Positions 34,047-43,900 of a stretch of DNA of 44,312 nucleotides are shown one piece after another. The notes beneath the pieces were generated by a model. That model did not search any database, had not been told where the DNA came from, and worked only from the letters and a program-made list of their open reading frames with translations. Each line of letters starts with the position of its first letter. The stretch's first letter is position 1. Location: positions 1 to 44,312 of the forward strand of contig CAIZNN010000012.1 in NCBI GenBank assembly GCA_903934285.1, given 5' to 3'. The translations under genes were made by a program, and so were the position numbers. Source of the DNA: Akkermansiaceae bacterium (lineage in GTDB: Bacteria; Verrucomicrobiota; Verrucomicrobiia; Verrucomicrobiales; Akkermansiaceae).

Positions 34047-35024
34047 ATGCACCGCGAAATAGCAACCAGCAGCGCGCGCCGCGCGGCGGCCATCGACATC
34101 CGGTACCTGCGGGTGGACTACGGCGAGTTCTGCGCGGTGGATGATCTCACCCTGAGCGTGCCGGCGGGCGAAGTGTTCGGGTTGGTGGGGCCAAACGGCG
34201 CGGGCAAGACCAGCACGTTCCGAGTCCTGTCCACCCTGATGGAGCCGACCTATGGCGAAGTGATGCTCGACGGCATCGATGTGTTGGAGGACCTGGCAGG
34301 CGCGCGGCGGATCATGGGCTACATGCCGGACCTGGCGCCGCTGCCGGCGGACCTGAAGGTCTGGGAGTTTCTCAATTTCCATGCGGCGGCGTACGGGCTT
34401 GGGCGGCGCGCGCAGCGGCACGACCGGGTGGCCGAGTGTTTGGAGGAAGTTGCGCTCACCAGCCAATGGCACAGTTGGTGCAAGGAACTGTCGCGCGGCC
34501 AAATGCAGCGGGTGGTCCTCGCCAAGACCTTGCTGCACCGGCCGCGGGTGCTCATTCTCGATGAGCCGGCCAGCGGCCTCGACCCGCTGGCACGCCGCGA
34601 TTTGCGCAACGCGCTGCGCAAGCTGGCAAGCACCGGCGCCACCGTCTTTGTCAGCTCGCACATTCTGAGCGAACTCGCCGAGATGTGCTCGTCGCTGTGC
34701 GTGATGAACCGCGGCCGCCTGCTCGCGGCAGGCACCGTCGAGCAAGTCCGCAACCAACTCGGCAGCACCGCCCGCACTCTAACAGCCACCTTGCTGGGTG
34801 GCCAGGAGCAAGCCGCCGCCTGGTTGCGAGCGCAGCCAGCCGTCCACGACTTGCGCATCAGCGGGCCGCAAGTGGTGTTCGGGTTCACCGGCAGCGACGA
34901 GGCGCAAGCCGGCCTGATGGAAGGCCTGATTCATCGCGGCGTGCGCATGCGGGCGTTCGAGGAGAAACGCTCGTCATTTGAGGACATCCTGGTGGAAGTC
35001 GCCGAAACCAACCGCCGCCCATGA
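34047..35024 (+). CDS. ABC transporter ATP-binding protein
   Basis: The 325 residues contain a complete nucleotide-binding domain: Walker A GPNGAGKT (48-55), signature LSRGQMQR (148-155), Walker B VLILDEPASGLDP (168-180) and switch histidine SSH (203-205). The C-terminal ~100 residues resemble the accessory domain of CcmA/NatA-type exporters. The frame is open to 33834 through repeat DNA, so the ATG at 34047 is taken as start. Its stop overlaps the permease start (ATGA), showing a coupled exporter pair. The substrate is unknown. Confidence 0.9.
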   Translation: MHREIATSSARRAAAIDIRYLRVDYGEFCAVDDLTLSVPAGEVFGLVGPNGAGKTSTFRVLSTLMEPTYGEVMLDGIDVLEDLAGARRIMGYMPDLAPLPADLKVWEFLNFHAAAYGLGRRAQRHDRVAECLEEVALTSQWHSWCKELSRGQMQRVVLAKTLLHRPRVLILDEPASGLDPLARRDLRNALRKLASTGATVFVSSHILSELAEMCSSLCVMNRGRLLAAGTVEQVRNQLGSTARTLTATLLGGQEQAAAWLRAQPAVHDLRISGPQVVFGFTGSDEAQAGLMEGLIHRGVRMRAFEEKRSSFEDILVEVAETNRRP

Positions 35025-36736
35025 ACCCAACAAGTCAACTCATGCCAGCCGGCCGTCATTCCGCATGGGCGCTGTGGAGCAACCCGATTTTCCGGCGCTA
35101 TTGTCAATCGCGGCTGCGGCTGCGCGGGGTGGGCATTTCCCTGCTGCTCACGGTGCTCATCGCCGGGTTCATGGTGGCGATGGCCGGTTCCATCGGCATC
35201 CGCAGCCACATGAATGCCGCCGATGCCGCGCGCAGCGGGCTCATCCCGCTGCTGGTCATTCAGGGGATCATTCTGTTTGTGTTAGGCACGGCGCAAGTGG
35301 CGGGCGGCATGACGGCCGAACGCGACGAGGGGGTCATCGACTATCAGCGGCTCATCCCGATGTCGCCGTTGTCGAAAGTCATGGGCTATCTCTTCGGCCT
35401 GCCGGTGCGCGAGTATGTGATGTTTGGCGCCACGCTGCCGTTCACGGCCTGGTTGTTGTGGCGCGGGCAGGTGGCCTGGAGCGTCTGGCTGCCGCTGTAT
35501 GGCGTGGTGTTCAGCTCGACCCTGCTCTATCACTTCACCGGGCTGGTTACCGGCACCGTGGCGCGCAACCGGCGCTGGGCGTTTCTCACGTCGATCGGGC
35601 TGGTGTTTTGCCTGTACACGGTCATTCCGCAGCTGGCGAAATTCGGGCTGGTGTTTTTCAAGTATCTAACGATCACGCCGGTGTTTGAGGAATGCCTGCC
35701 GGGCCTATTGCCCGAGACGGCGGGAGCGCTCGTCAGCGCCGGGCAACGGTTGCTGCCGACGGTGAAATTTTTCAATCTGGATTTTTCCGAGGCGGTGTTC
35801 ACCGGGTTTTCCCAGGGTGGGCTGATCCTGACCTTTGTGGTGATGCTGTGCCGGAAATGGCGGCGGGCGGAATCGCACCAGTTAGGCAAGTTGTGGGCCG
35901 CCGGTTTTTTCATTTGGCTGCAGTTGCTGTTGCTGGGCAACGCGTTGCCGCTCATTGAGCCGGGCAGTTTGTTTCCCTCGCTGGGGTTGGCCCAGATGGT
36001 GCGGCAGATGGTGGGGTGGGCGCCCAGTGCGGCGGAGGCGGTGGCGATGTCGGGGATTTACGGGCTGGTCACGCTGCTGCTGCTTTTCGTGTTAGGCGGG
36101 ATGATCACGCCCACGGCCGATCACCAGCTGCGCGGATGGCGGCGGGCGCGCAAACAGGGGGCGACCTCATTGCCGCGATTGGCAGATGCGGCCAGCGCGT
36201 ATTGGTGGGTGGTGGTCATGGCGCTGGCGGGTGCCACGGGCTGGTTTTGGTTCACCCGCGCGTTGGTCGAGTCGCGCTGGTTTGCGGGCCATGTCGTGCC
36301 GTTGCACACGTTGGGGTACTTCGCCGCGGTCATGCTCACCGGCGGCGTCGGCTTCCAATCCTTGCTTGAAGCAAAAGGCGGCCGCGTGGTCGGGCTAACG
36401 GCCATCTGTGTCGGCGTGGTGCCGCTGATGGTGGGCGCGGTGCTCAGCGCGGTGAACGACCGCATGCTGGAGGCCGCCTCATGGTTGATCGGCATATCCC
36501 CGGTGAGCATGCCGTTTTATGCGGCGGGCTCGTTGCTCCCGATCTCGGAACTACCGGTGGCGGTGGCGCGCGCGGTGCCGCAAGCGTTCTATTTCTGGCT
36601 GGGCGTCGCGGTGCTGGTGACGCTGTGGCTCAGTGGGCGGCTGTGGGCGGCGCGCAAGGCGATGGCCGGCAACGCCCGCGCCGCGGTGCCGGGCCAACCC
36701 GCGGTGCCTCAAGGCCAAGCCGGCAATCCACCGTAG
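35021..36736 (+). CDS. ABC transporter permease, multi-span membrane protein
   Basis: The 571 residues hold about twelve hydrophobic segments (first near 40-60, last near 525-545) and a P/A/Q-rich cytoplasmic tail. The pattern AQVAGGMTAERDEGVIDYQRLIPMSPLSKVMGYLFGLPVREY resembles ABC-2-type permeases, in which a 'ERE.GTLE.L...P.S....GK' string follows the second helix. The overlap with the ATPase gene supports pairing. Length suggests a fused or double ABC-2 module. No substrate can be inferred. Confidence 0.82.
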   Translation: MNPTSQLMPAGRHSAWALWSNPIFRRYCQSRLRLRGVGISLLLTVLIAGFMVAMAGSIGIRSHMNAADAARSGLIPLLVIQGIILFVLGTAQVAGGMTAERDEGVIDYQRLIPMSPLSKVMGYLFGLPVREYVMFGATLPFTAWLLWRGQVAWSVWLPLYGVVFSSTLLYHFTGLVTGTVARNRRWAFLTSIGLVFCLYTVIPQLAKFGLVFFKYLTITPVFEECLPGLLPETAGALVSAGQRLLPTVKFFNLDFSEAVFTGFSQGGLILTFVVMLCRKWRRAESHQLGKLWAAGFFIWLQLLLLGNALPLIEPGSLFPSLGLAQMVRQMVGWAPSAAEAVAMSGIYGLVTLLLLFVLGGMITPTADHQLRGWRRARKQGATSLPRLADAASAYWWVVVMALAGATGWFWFTRALVESRWFAGHVVPLHTLGYFAAVMLTGGVGFQSLLEAKGGRVVGLTAICVGVVPLMVGAVLSAVNDRMLEAASWLIGISPVSMPFYAAGSLLPISELPVAVARAVPQAFYFWLGVAVLVTLWLSGRLWAARKAMAGNARAAVPGQPAVPQGQAGNPP

Positions 36737-36796
36737 CGCCGCGACAGCCGAGATTGGCAGCAGCGATGGCACGGTGGCGCGGTGGTGTGGGTTGCC

Positions 36797-38083
36797 TCAG
36801 GAGCCGGCGATTTGCCAGATGGCGAGAGCGGCGGCAGCGACCAGCACGGCCATGGCGGTGGTGCCGGCGAGGCGATCGGTGAAATTGGTGCCGGGGCGCT
36901 TCGGCGAGGCGGATTTCGGGAACACGATGGCGGCATAAACCATGCCGGCGAGCAACCCGCCGAGGTGCGCGGCATTGTCGATGAACCGATAGCCCAACAG
37001 CCCGATGAAGGCGGTGAGCAAGACCCCGGCGATGAGGCGGCGCCGGGCGGGACGTGGCACCAAGCGTGCATGGAGGGTTTCAAAGACGATCAAGAATCCG
37101 AGCCAACCCATCAGACCACCGGAGGCTCCCACCGAGGTGGCACTAACGAAAGTGACCGACGCCTCGCCGCCCACCACCGCGGCGAAAAGAAACACCAAGG
37201 CCAAATGCGGCCAGCGCGCAAACACCTCCAAGCGCTTGCCAAGGTAAACCAAGGCCGCCATGTTCATCAGGAAATGCACGATGTTGCCGTGCAAAAACGG
37301 CGCGGTGAGCAGCCGCCACCACTGGCCGTGAAGATAGTCGGCCTTGACCAGGCCCGCTGCGAGAACGGCATCTCCCGGCAGCAATTGCGCAAGGCCGACG
37401 AAAGTCATCAAGCCTAACAAAAACATCGTGGCCCGCGCGGGCTGGAGTTCCAGCCAGGTTTCGAAGCGCAGCGAGGGCACCCGCACCGCATCGCCGTCGG
37501 CACCCCAGACTGCGAGTTCGGCCCGGCGTTTGCGGGCTTGATACCACGGAATGAACCCGAACAACACGAACAACAGCACGGCCAAACCAAGCGCCGTAGA
37601 CCCGAGCACAGCCCTGACGGCAAAATAAACCCGCTCGCCGAAGGTGAGCACCTGGCCGGCGCGGGCGGCGAGCTTGGCCACGGCATCCATCCCGCTGAAA
37701 AACGCATGCACGGTGAAACCCGCCATCAGGACCGCGAACCAGCGCAAGCGTGAGGTGGCCCCCTCCAGGTCCTCGCGGGTCCAGCGCTCGCGGGCCACGG
37801 CCATCGCGGCATGCAGTCCGGCAACCTCTTCGGGTAGACACATCCGCGGATGCCCGGGGGTCCACACCAACAGAATCGCGGCGTGCCGGTCATCGCGCAC
37901 CTCGCTGGCGAGAGCCTCCAGCGAGGCGCAGGGGTGCTGGCGCCGCTTCACATCGACCCAACCCCAACCCTGCGGGGCTGGCGAAAAAGCTTCGTCACGA
38001 GCCCACACTGGCGACTCGGCTATTGCTATTGCGGCATCCGTCACGCTCGGAAAGCGGCATGGCCACCTCGATTTTTCCAACAA
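36797..38083 (-). CDS. Rhomboid-family intramembrane serine protease
   Basis: The 428-residue product has a cytosolic N-terminal domain (about 1-110), two early membrane segments, then a rhomboid core. The core carries the HGNIVHFLMNM motif (H265, H270, N274), the nucleophile loop GASGG (S321) and the catalytic histidine in NAAHLGGLLAG (H373). All catalytic residues are present, so it should be an active protease. The start used is TTG at 38083; GTG at 38044 is a plausible alternative as no ATG exists nearby. It is 30 bp downstream of secG. Confidence 0.85.
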   Translation of the reverse strand: MLEKSRWPCRFPSVTDAAIAIAESPVWARDEAFSPAPQGWGWVDVKRRQHPCASLEALASEVRDDRHAAILLVWTPGHPRMCLPEEVAGLHAAMAVARERWTREDLEGATSRLRWFAVLMAGFTVHAFFSGMDAVAKLAARAGQVLTFGERVYFAVRAVLGSTALGLAVLLFVLFGFIPWYQARKRRAELAVWGADGDAVRVPSLRFETWLELQPARATMFLLGLMTFVGLAQLLPGDAVLAAGLVKADYLHGQWWRLLTAPFLHGNIVHFLMNMAALVYLGKRLEVFARWPHLALVFLFAAVVGGEASVTFVSATSVGASGGLMGWLGFLIVFETLHARLVPRPARRRLIAGVLLTAFIGLLGYRFIDNAAHLGGLLAGMVYAAIVFPKSASPKRPGTNFTDRLAGTTAMAVLVAAAALAIWQIAGS

Positions 38084-38113
38084 AATCCCAACGGGGGGCG
38101 ACTCGGCCAGGGC

Positions 38114-38635
38114 TTACGGGGGAGGCGCGGGTGCCGGCTCCGGAGTTGTCGGCTCAGGCTCAGGCGCTGGCTCCGGGGCCGGGGCCGGCTCCGGCGCTGC
38201 GGGCGCTGCGGGAGTTGCGGGCTCCGGCGCTGCGGGAGCCACCGGCGTGGTGTCCGCAGCCGGGGGCGCGGGAGTGACTGGAGCAGGCGGGGGCGTCACC
38301 ACGGGTGTGGTGGGGCTGGATTTCTGGGCGGTGACGGGAGCCTTGATTTCTTTGGTGAGGCCTTTTTGTTTGTTTTGGTGGCCGATGAGGATGGCCAGCA
38401 CCAAGCTCAGGATGAAAAACAAGGAGCCCAGATAGACGGTGCCGCGCTGCAGCACGTTGGTCGTGCGGGCCCCGAACACCTGGTCGGTCACGCTGGCACC
38501 GAACGCGGCGCCGAGGCCTTCCTGTTTTGGCCGCTGCATCAGGATGAGCAGGGTCATCAGCAGGCAGACAAGGACGAAGACCACCAACAAAAGATTGATG
38601 ATGATGGGGAGCCATTCAATTGCAGCTAGAATCAT
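38114..38635 (-). CDS. secG: Preprotein translocase subunit SecG with long P/A/E tail
   Basis: SecG assists SecYEG. The 173 residues have two membrane helices (about 8-33 and 66-85), with the family loop ILMQRPKQEGLGAAFGAS between them. Known SecG proteins are about 75-110 residues; here some 80 more follow as an almost pure P/A/E/T tail (PTTPVVTPPPAPVTPAPPAAD and repeats of PAPEPAPEPEP). Gene position next to rhomboid on the same strand suggests co-transcription. Confidence 0.9.
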   Translation of the reverse strand: MILAAIEWLPIIINLLLVVFVLVCLLMTLLILMQRPKQEGLGAAFGASVTDQVFGARTTNVLQRGTVYLGSLFFILSLVLAILIGHQNKQKGLTKEIKAPVTAQKSSPTTPVVTPPPAPVTPAPPAADTTPVAPAAPEPATPAAPAAPEPAPAPEPAPEPEPTTPEPAPAPPP

Positions 38636-38767
38636 GGGGCGGCGAAACTATGCGGCCTTTCGCGGCTTGTAAAGCAGGGACTTTGGGGAAATGTGCCGGT
38701 GCCGCGCGATTGCCGCGGATTGGCGCTTGATCCAGCGTTGGCTCCCGGCGCATCGTCGGCCCAGCCG

Positions 38768-39979
38768 ATGAAAGAATTGCTTGCGGAACTCGAACGCTGG
38801 GGATCAGACGTGATCTTTGGGCGCGCCAAAGGTTTCCGCGCCGCCATGACCCGGCTGTTGATGCACACCCTCTCCGGACTCTACAGGCTGGTGGTACAAT
38901 CCCGCCTGTGGTTGTTTCGCCATGGCTGGGTACCCCAGCACCACCTCGGCACCCTCGTCGTTTCCATCGGCAACATCACCGTCGGCGGCACCGGCAAAAC
39001 CCCGGTCGTCGAATTGCTGGCCCGCTCATTGCGCGATCGCGGCCGCCGCGTCGCCATCCTGTCGCGCGGCTACAAAAGCCGCAAACTCGACACCCCCCAA
39101 CATTGGGCCGGCCCCAATGGCCGACCGCTGCCGCCCGAAAGCTTGCCCAAAATCGTCTCCACCGGCAGCACCCTGCTCCTCGAATCCAAATTTGCCGGCG
39201 ATGAGCCGTACATGCTGGCCCGCAACCTCGCCGGGGTGGCCGTCATCGTCGATAAGGACCGCGTCAAAGGCGGGCGTTTTGCCGTCACCCAGCTCGGGGC
39301 GGACACCCTGCTGCTCGACGACGGCATGCAATATCTGCGCCTCGCCCATGCCCTCGATTTGGTGTTGGTGGATGCACGGGAGCCATTCGGGACCGAGGCC
39401 TTGCTGCCGCGCGGCACCCTGCGCGAACCGCCGCGCAACCTCCGCCGCGCCAGTTATATCCTCATCACCAAGTGCGATGGCGGCTCCAACCAGACGCTCG
39501 TCTCGCGCCTGCGCCACTACAACCGCAGCGCCGAAATCATCGAGTGCGCCCATGGCCCGATCCACCTCGAAAACCTCTTCACCGGCGAACGCCAGCCGCT
39601 CACTTTCCTCATGGACAAATGGGTCGCCGCCATCAGCGGCATCGCCGTGCCGGAAAATTTCGAGCGCTCCTTGGAAAAACTCGGCGCGCGGGTGGAAATC
39701 CGCCGCCGCTTCCCCGATCACCACCGCTTCCCGCGCAAGGAAATCGACAAGTTCATGCAGCGTTGCGTCGAGCGCGACATGGAATTGATCCTGACCACCG
39801 AGAAAGACGCGGTGCGCTTTCCCCGCCCCACCGACCTGGATGTGCCGGTCTATTTCCTCCGCATCGAGGTGCAAATCCTCAATGGCCACCAGGCCTGGGA
39901 GGGGTTGTTAGACCGGCTGAGCCATCCGCCGCCCGCCTTCGACCACGTGCTGCGCCACCGCGAAGCCTATCGGCCGTGA
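38768..39979 (+). CDS. lpxK: Tetraacyldisaccharide 4'-kinase
   Basis: Phosphorylates the lipid A precursor at the 4' position on the inner membrane. With the ATG at 38768 the product has 403 residues, a hydrophobic N-terminal helix, the P-loop [11 protein letters not shown] (68-78), [45 protein letters not shown] and FPDHHRF. These are the family motifs. It is evidence for lipid A-containing LPS in this organism. Its last 13 bases overlap the end of rsmE on the other strand. Confidence 0.95.
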   Translation: MKELLAELERWGSDVIFGRAKGFRAAMTRLLMHTLSGLYRLVVQSRLWLFRHGWVPQHHLGTLVVSIGNITVGGTGKTPVVELLARSLRDRGRRVAILSRGYKSRKLDTPQHWAGPNGRPLPPESLPKIVSTGSTLLLESKFAGDEPYMLARNLAGVAVIVDKDRVKGGRFAVTQLGADTLLLDDGMQYLRLAHALDLVLVDAREPFGTEALLPRGTLREPPRNLRRASYILITKCDGGSNQTLVSRLRHYNRSAEIIECAHGPIHLENLFTGERQPLTFLMDKWVAAISGIAVPENFERSLEKLGARVEIRRRFPDHHRFPRKEIDKFMQRCVERDMELILTTEKDAVRFPRPTDLDVPVYFLRIEVQILNGHQAWEGLLDRLSHPPPAFDHVLRHREAYRP

Positions 39980-40734
39980 GGGGCCGGGGAATCGGCGCTC
40001 ACCGAGCCGGCGAATTCATAGCGCAGGGCGGAGAGGCAGAAAAGGGCGGCGGTTTCGACGCGCAGGATGATAGTGCCCAGCGAAATGGGCACAAAGCCGG
40101 CCGCCACAGCCGCCACCGTCTCCACCGGAGCAAAGTCCCCCTCGGGTCCGACAAGCAAGGTCGCGGCGGTGGTGCCAGGGTGCGCGTGCAGCACCTCACG
40201 CAACGGGCGGGCACCGGGGGCGAGTGAGGCGATGAGCTTGAGTCCGGCGGCACCGCCGGATTGGCTGGTGAGCCAGCGGTCGAAGGCAACCGGCTCGGCG
40301 ATGCCGGGGAGTTGGTCTTGGCCACATTGCTTGCAGGCTTCCAACGCGATGCGCCGCCATTTTTCGGATTTGCCGTCGCCGGGCTGCACGATGGTGTGGC
40401 GGGTGACGAGGGGTTGGATCACGGCAACCCCGAGCTCGACGGCTTTCTGGACGATGAGGTCCATGGTTTTGCCTTTGGGAATGGCTTGGGCGAGGGTAAT
40501 GGCCGGCAGCACCGGGCCCCCGGTCACCGCCTCACCGAGCTCCACAAGCACCCGGGCGCGGGCCACCTCGAGGACTTTCGCCTGGGCCCGCCGCCCCTGC
40601 CCGTCAAACACCGTGACGCTCGCGCCGGGCTGAATGCGCAGTACTTGCCCAAGGTGGCGCGCCTCATCGCCGGTGAGCGCCGCCTGCTGGCCGCAGCCAG
40701 CCCAAGCGGCGGGCGGGAGGAGAAATCTGGGCAT
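39967..40734 (-). CDS. rsmE: 16S rRNA m3U1498 methyltransferase RsmE
   Basis: The 255 residues start MPRFLLPPAAW, with the PUA-like N-terminal part (DEARHLGQVLRIQPGASVTVFDG). The SPOUT methyltransferase domain follows: AIPKGKTMDLIVQKAVELGVAVIQPLVTRHTI, KWRRIALEACKQCGQ, LLVGPEGDFAPVE and SLGTIILRVETAAL, the knotted SAM site. Start chosen at 40734; the frame up to 40815 adds a non-family leader. Confidence 0.94.
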   Translation of the reverse strand: MPRFLLPPAAWAGCGQQAALTGDEARHLGQVLRIQPGASVTVFDGQGRRAQAKVLEVARARVLVELGEAVTGGPVLPAITLAQAIPKGKTMDLIVQKAVELGVAVIQPLVTRHTIVQPGDGKSEKWRRIALEACKQCGQDQLPGIAEPVAFDRWLTSQSGGAAGLKLIASLAPGARPLREVLHAHPGTTAATLLVGPEGDFAPVETVAAVAAGFVPISLGTIILRVETAALFCLSALRYEFAGSVSADSPAPHGR

Positions 40735-40836
40735 CGGCAAGGGTGGGAGTGGCTCGCCAAAGAAAGACTGAAGCCCGCCCGACGGCAAGACCGAAGACAC
40801 AACAATAGCCGTCAATGCATAGGTAGCTCCCTAAGC

Positions 40837-40873
40837 ATTTTCCGCATATTTGCATTGCGCCCGCACGGAAAAT
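40837..40873. promoter_or_regulatory. Dyad operator-like site upstream of the secreted protein gene
   Basis: ATTTTCCG (40837-40844) and CGGAAAAT (40866-40873) are perfect complements separated by 21 bases. They lie about 100 bases upstream of the ATG at 40958. A weak promoter candidate, TTGCGC (40855-40860), 16 bases, TATGTC (40877-40882), lies across the right arm. The remainder of the gap 40735-40957 shows nothing I recognise. Confidence 0.35.
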
Positions 40874-40957
40874 CCATATGTCAAGGGTCTGCCAGTTGAA
40901 TGCGCCGCGAAAATATACCGATAGCCGACGTTCGGGGCAGAACAACAAACGCACCAT

Positions 40958-43900
40958 ATGAACACAAAAAACCAGTTGTCGGGCCGCAGCGGGCATTCCC
41001 TAACGGCGTTCACAGTCGGCGCCATGATCCTGGCGGCCGCCGTGATGCCGGTGTCGGCCGTCTCCCCCTCGATTTCCCCGTGGGAAACGATATTGTCGGT
41101 GGATTCCACCGGTGCTGCCGAGGAAGATCATTTTCCCGAGGCCATGGTTTCCGGCCAAACCATCCACACGGTGTGGACCGCTAGCATTGGCTTCGATCTG
41201 CACCACCTGTGCTACCGCCGTTCGCTCGATGGCGGGGCAACCTGGCAGCAGCGGGTGATTCTGCTCGACTACGACTACGACAATTGGCCGAACATGATGA
41301 CGGGTGAGACCACGCGGCTCGCGGTGGACGGCGACAACGTGCACGTGATCCAACTGCGCTCTGTCAGCGGCTGGCACTATGAGATTGATTATTTCCGTTC
41401 CACCGATGGCGGCGCGACCTTCGAGCCGAGGCGGACGATTGCCTCCTCGGAACAGTACTGGATTTTTGGGGGCGCGCGCATCACCGCGGGAGGCGGCAAA
41501 GTGGCTGTTGCCTTCAGCTTGAGGCCCAATTGGTATTCCGATCCGAGCGGTCACCTGCTGCTGTCCGGCGACAACGGCGCCACCTTCACTCACCAAACCA
41601 TACTTGGCAACAGCTATGCCCCCTATGATTGGAACAGTGGCTCATTTGACTGCATCGACATCAAGCGCACCGCGGACAAGATCGTTTCAATCTGGCGCAC
41701 CAATGGCTCGCCGCGTTTCATTGCTGTGACATCCACCGACGGCGGCCTTAGTTTCCACACCCCCGGCCTTTCCTCTCAAGTTAGCGAAGCTTGGAGCGTC
41801 AATTCAGACGCCATGCGGCCGCAACTCTGCGCGCTGACCGGCGAGACCATGCATGCGGCCTGGCTCCAGCGCAACGCGAGTGGCCGCATCGCGTTCTTCT
41901 ATGCCCGCTCGCTCGACGGGGGCCTGACCTTTGAAACCGAGCGCGATTTGTCGGAAGGCACCATCGGCAGCGAGGAAATCCGCGGCGGCCGCATGCTCAT
42001 GGTGGCCCAGGGCACCCATGTCTATCTGTGTTATGTGGCCAACGCCAGCGGCGGCGTCTGGCTGCGCTCGTCTAACGACTCCGGGGCCACCTTCGGCGCG
42101 GCGCGGCCCTTGCATATTGCCGCCAGCAATATGTTAGGCAACGGCGAGTTTCCGAGTCTGACCATCGACCCGGCGGATGCCAGCGGTGCCAGCGCGTGGT
42201 TTGCCTTTGCGGTGCCCTCGGGCTACGGCGGGTGCTCGGCCAGCGCGATTGGCCGCACCACCGATGGCGGTGCCACTTTCGCGCCCTTGGTGATGCCCGC
42301 CCATCCGTGGGCCTGGGGCAATGGGCATCCCCGCAGTTTCCAACTGTTGCCGGTTGGCAGCTCGGGCGGCACGCATTGGACGATGCTTTATGTCGGTTCC
42401 CGGCCAGGGTATGACGGCGACTTGTTCGCCCGCAGCTTCGTCCCGCAACCCGGCCCAAGCGCCACCAATCAGGTGCTCCATTGCGCGCCGGACCCGTCCC
42501 TGACCCGCTATGACATGGTTGAAGTCCCGGCAGTCGCGTCGCTCCAACTTTCTAACACCCTCAGCGCGGAATTGTGGGTCAAGCTGGCTCCCGGCACCGC
42601 TGCGATGTCACTGCTCGAGTGGGGCAACGGCGACAGCGCGCTGGCGTTCCGCTGCTATCCCAGCGGCGCCAACCGCTGTGCCAACGCCAGACTCCGCACC
42701 ACCGCCGGCAACTATTCGATCGGTGCCGGCAGCGTGATCGGCGACGGCCGTTGGCACCATCTGGCCTTGACCTACGACGCCGAGGCCGGCCCGCTCAACC
42801 TGCGCTTCTACATCGACGGTCACCTGGACCATTCCCTAACAGTCACCGGGGCTTTCGTGCCGGTCCCCGAACCGCTGATGGTCGGCGGCATCCCGGTCGC
42901 CGGTCTTAGTCCCCTCACCGGCGATGTCGACAACCTGCGGCTTTGGAACCGCGCCCTCAGCGAGGATGAAATCCGCGCCTCGGCGCGGCAGGCCGGCCTA
43001 ACAGGCAGTGAGACCGGCCTGGCCGCCGCCTTTTCCTTTGACGGCACGGTCAAGGACCTCAGCGGCCACGGTGCGGACGGCTTGCTGCAGTTTGGCGCGA
43101 CCTATCAGGACGATGGCAGCGTGCCCGGCAAGTTGCTGCGCGAGTGGGCCGATGACTTCGCCGGCAACACGCTGCGCCCCGGGTTTTGGCACACCACTGC
43201 CGCCAGTTCCTACACCGTGGACACCAGCCATGGGGATGTGCGGGTGTCCAAGCCCCTCGGCGTCGCGGGTAGCGACGCGTTCACCATGGACTCGGTGTGG
43301 CAGGCCGTCGCCGACTTCGATGTGTCATTCGACTTCCGCGATGCCGCGCTGGCCCGCAGCGGGAATTGGGGCAATCACCTTGGCATCACCTGCCTCATTG
43401 ACGGCACCTCCTACTATTTCCTTCGTAGCGACGAGAATCAGTTAGGCCAGAACATCCGCTTCGGCATCGAACCGGGTTGGTGGACGGAGGGTTTGCTCAG
43501 CACCAGCACTGCTGCGGGCAACCTGCGCCTGATCCGCCGCGGTGCGCAGTTGACCACCTTCATTGACGGCGAGATCCTCTCCCAGCGCGCCTGCCTCACC
43601 GGTCCGATGACCTGCAAGATCAACCTCTTCAACAACGCCACGCCCGACGCCATCGCCGCCACCTTCGACAACTTCAAAATCTCCGCCACCCGCCTGGAAC
43701 CACGCTGGACCTGCTGGGATTCCTTTGCCACCTATGTCGCCGCCAGAGGGCTCGAAAACGCCGCCGCCGACCCGCGCGCCGATCCCGATGGCGACGGCGC
43801 GGCAAATTTGTTGGAGTATGCCGCCGGCAGCGACCCGGCCGCCGCCGCCTCCGCTCCGCCCGCCCTGGTCATCGGCACCGAGGACACGGGACCGGCCGGG

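Noticed and set aside
40958-42430. Active sialidase
   Set aside because: Seven Asp-boxes fit the propeller fold, but I cannot find the FRIP motif or a clear arginine triad, so I call only the fold.
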